A stretch of DNA of 5,399 nt from Desulfobacterales bacterium (GTDB taxonomy: Bacteria; Desulfobacterota; Desulfobacteria; Desulfobacterales; Desulfosalsimonadaceae): the NCBI GenBank assembly GCA_007135795.1, contig SLIE01000273.1:1-5399 (forward strand), given 5' to 3'. Of this stretch, positions 4,786 to 5,399 are shown piece by piece. Under the pieces are notes generated by a model. It saw only the letters and a list, made by a program, of their open reading frames with translations, ran no database searches and was not told the DNA's origin. A program made the translations under genes and the position numbers. Each line of letters opens with the position of its first letter. Position 1 is the first letter of the stretch.

Positions 4786-4888
4786 GCTGCCGTATCGGAT
4801 CGGATACCCGAGGTTGGATATCTGACCGGATATCTGAACTGTATGGCCGTTCAATTGGAATGTTTCGACATTTTAAGGAGGATATATT
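4786..4888 (+). repeat. aprB-aprA spacer with two possible hairpins
   Basis: GTATC (4792-4796) and GATAC (4803-4807) form a 5-base-pair hairpin. Then the direct repeat GGATATCTGA (4816-4825 and 4828-4837) can fold on itself, because GATATC is self-complementary. This gives about six base pairs plus two wobbles (4815-4822 with 4829-4836) around the loop TGACCG. No T run follows, so these are more likely stability or processing elements than terminators. Confidence 0.45.
4875..4881 (+). promoter_or_regulatory. Ribosome binding site of aprA
   Basis: AAGGAGG, 7 bases before the ATG at 4889, fixes the aprA start and indicates strong independent initiation. Confidence 0.9.
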
Positions 4889-5399
4889 ATGGCATTACCG
4901 AACAAACCACAGGGTGAACTCAAGGCTGTAAGAGACCCTGAAGTTGTAGAAAAAGAAGTTGACATTCTCATCGTTGGCGGCGGCATGGCTGCTTGTGGTA
5001 CCGCGTTTGAAGTCAAAAAATGGCTTGGCGACGACCAGAGCGTACTGCTGGTCGACAAGGCCGCAATGGAAAGAAGCGGCGCTGTAGCCCAGGGTCTCTC
5101 CGCCATTAACACCTATGTTGGCGAAAACACCCCGGACGACTATGTCCGCATGGTCAGAAACGACCTTATGGGTATTGTTCGCGAAGACCTTATTTTCGAC
5201 CTCGGGTGTCACGTTGACGACTCCGTTCACCTGTTCGAGGAGTGGGGCCTGCCGATCTGGAAGAAAACCGACGACAACAAGAACCTTGACGGTAAAAAAG
5301 GTGTCAAGCGCGGCACCCTGAAGGGCGGCGCCAAGCCGGTTCGCACCGGTAAATGGCAGATCATGATCAATGGTGAGTCCTACAAGAGAATCGTTGCGG
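4889..5399 (+). CDS. aprA: Adenylylsulfate reductase, alpha subunit, 3' end outside window
   Basis: The first 170 codons of AprA; full proteins are about 640-660 residues, so roughly a quarter is present. AprA is the FAD-containing catalytic subunit that reduces APS to sulfite and AMP, related to fumarate reductase and succinate dehydrogenase flavoproteins. The FAD-binding Rossmann motif is VDILIVGGGMAACG (24-37). The acidic residue ending the second strand is D56 in LLVDKAAMERSG, followed by GAVAQGLSAIN. N74 agrees with the FAD-contacting asparagine of the Archaeoglobus enzyme. GESYK at 162-166 probably contains the counterpart of its active-site glutamate (E163). A lysine/glycine-rich segment (about 128-152) before KWQIMINGESYK looks longer than in the archaeal protein. 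The frame is open to the last base. The gene is almost certainly cotranscribed with aprB. Confidence 0.97.
   Translation, partial: MALPNKPQGELKAVRDPEVVEKEVDILIVGGGMAACGTAFEVKKWLGDDQSVLLVDKAAMERSGAVAQGLSAINTYVGENTPDDYVRMVRNDLMGIVREDLIFDLGCHVDDSVHLFEEWGLPIWKKTDDNKNLDGKKGVKRGTLKGGAKPVRTGKWQIMINGESYKRIVA

Noticed and set aside
4342..4854. 170-codon minus-strand frame covering aprB
   Set aside because: It is antisense to the certain aprB gene, resembles no known protein, and its start region has no ribosome binding site.

Overview
The window looks like chromosomal DNA of a sulfate-reducing bacterium, most likely of the Desulfobacterota (Desulfobacteraceae/Desulfosarcinaceae-like). The main reason is the pair at the right end, aprB followed by aprA (adenylylsulfate reductase), of the dissimilatory type: the AprB iron-sulfur subunit carries eight ligand cysteines in two clusters, and AprA starts with an FAD-binding fold. 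Placement below phylum is inference from the look of the proteins; no search was run.

Layout, left to right. (1) Positions 1-531 hold no convincing gene. They contain a degenerate, roughly 45-base direct repeat (5-49 and 211-258) and then an AT-rich stretch with a possible promoter. (2) 532-2064, + strand: comM/yifB, a complete AAA+ ATPase of the Mg-chelatase-like family, probably starting at a TTG. (3) 2127-2345, - strand: a small DUF2892 (YgaP-like) two-helix membrane protein with a clear ribosome binding site, convergent with comM. (4) 2346-2655: a divergent intergenic region with a possible folded RNA element and four TCCAAAA words. (5) 2656-3828, + strand: alanine racemase (alr), again with a TTG start. 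(6) 3829-4347: a 519-base regulatory region upstream of apr, rich in dyads. It holds a tandem 9-base repeat with a 10-base period, a TTGACA promoter overlapped by a 28-base dyad, an 18-base palindrome and an orphan perfect Shine-Dalgarno sequence. (7) 4348-4785: aprB. (8) 4786-4888: a spacer that can form two hairpins. (9) 4889 to the window end: aprA, cut off by the window after 170 codons.

How the genes work together. AprBA forms the cytoplasmic heterodimer that reduces adenosine 5'-phosphosulfate (APS) to sulfite and AMP in dissimilatory sulfate reduction; its usual partners sat and qmoABC are not visible here. The comM, DUF2892 and alr genes look like unrelated housekeeping neighbours. 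The apr genes have strong AGGAGG-type ribosome binding sites and ATG starts, while comM and alr have TTG starts and weaker signals, consistent with very high apr expression.

I found no clear new multi-gene system. The most interesting parts are non-coding: the long, structured apr leader, the aprB-aprA spacer, and the diverged repeat at the left edge, whose differences are synonymous in one reading frame.
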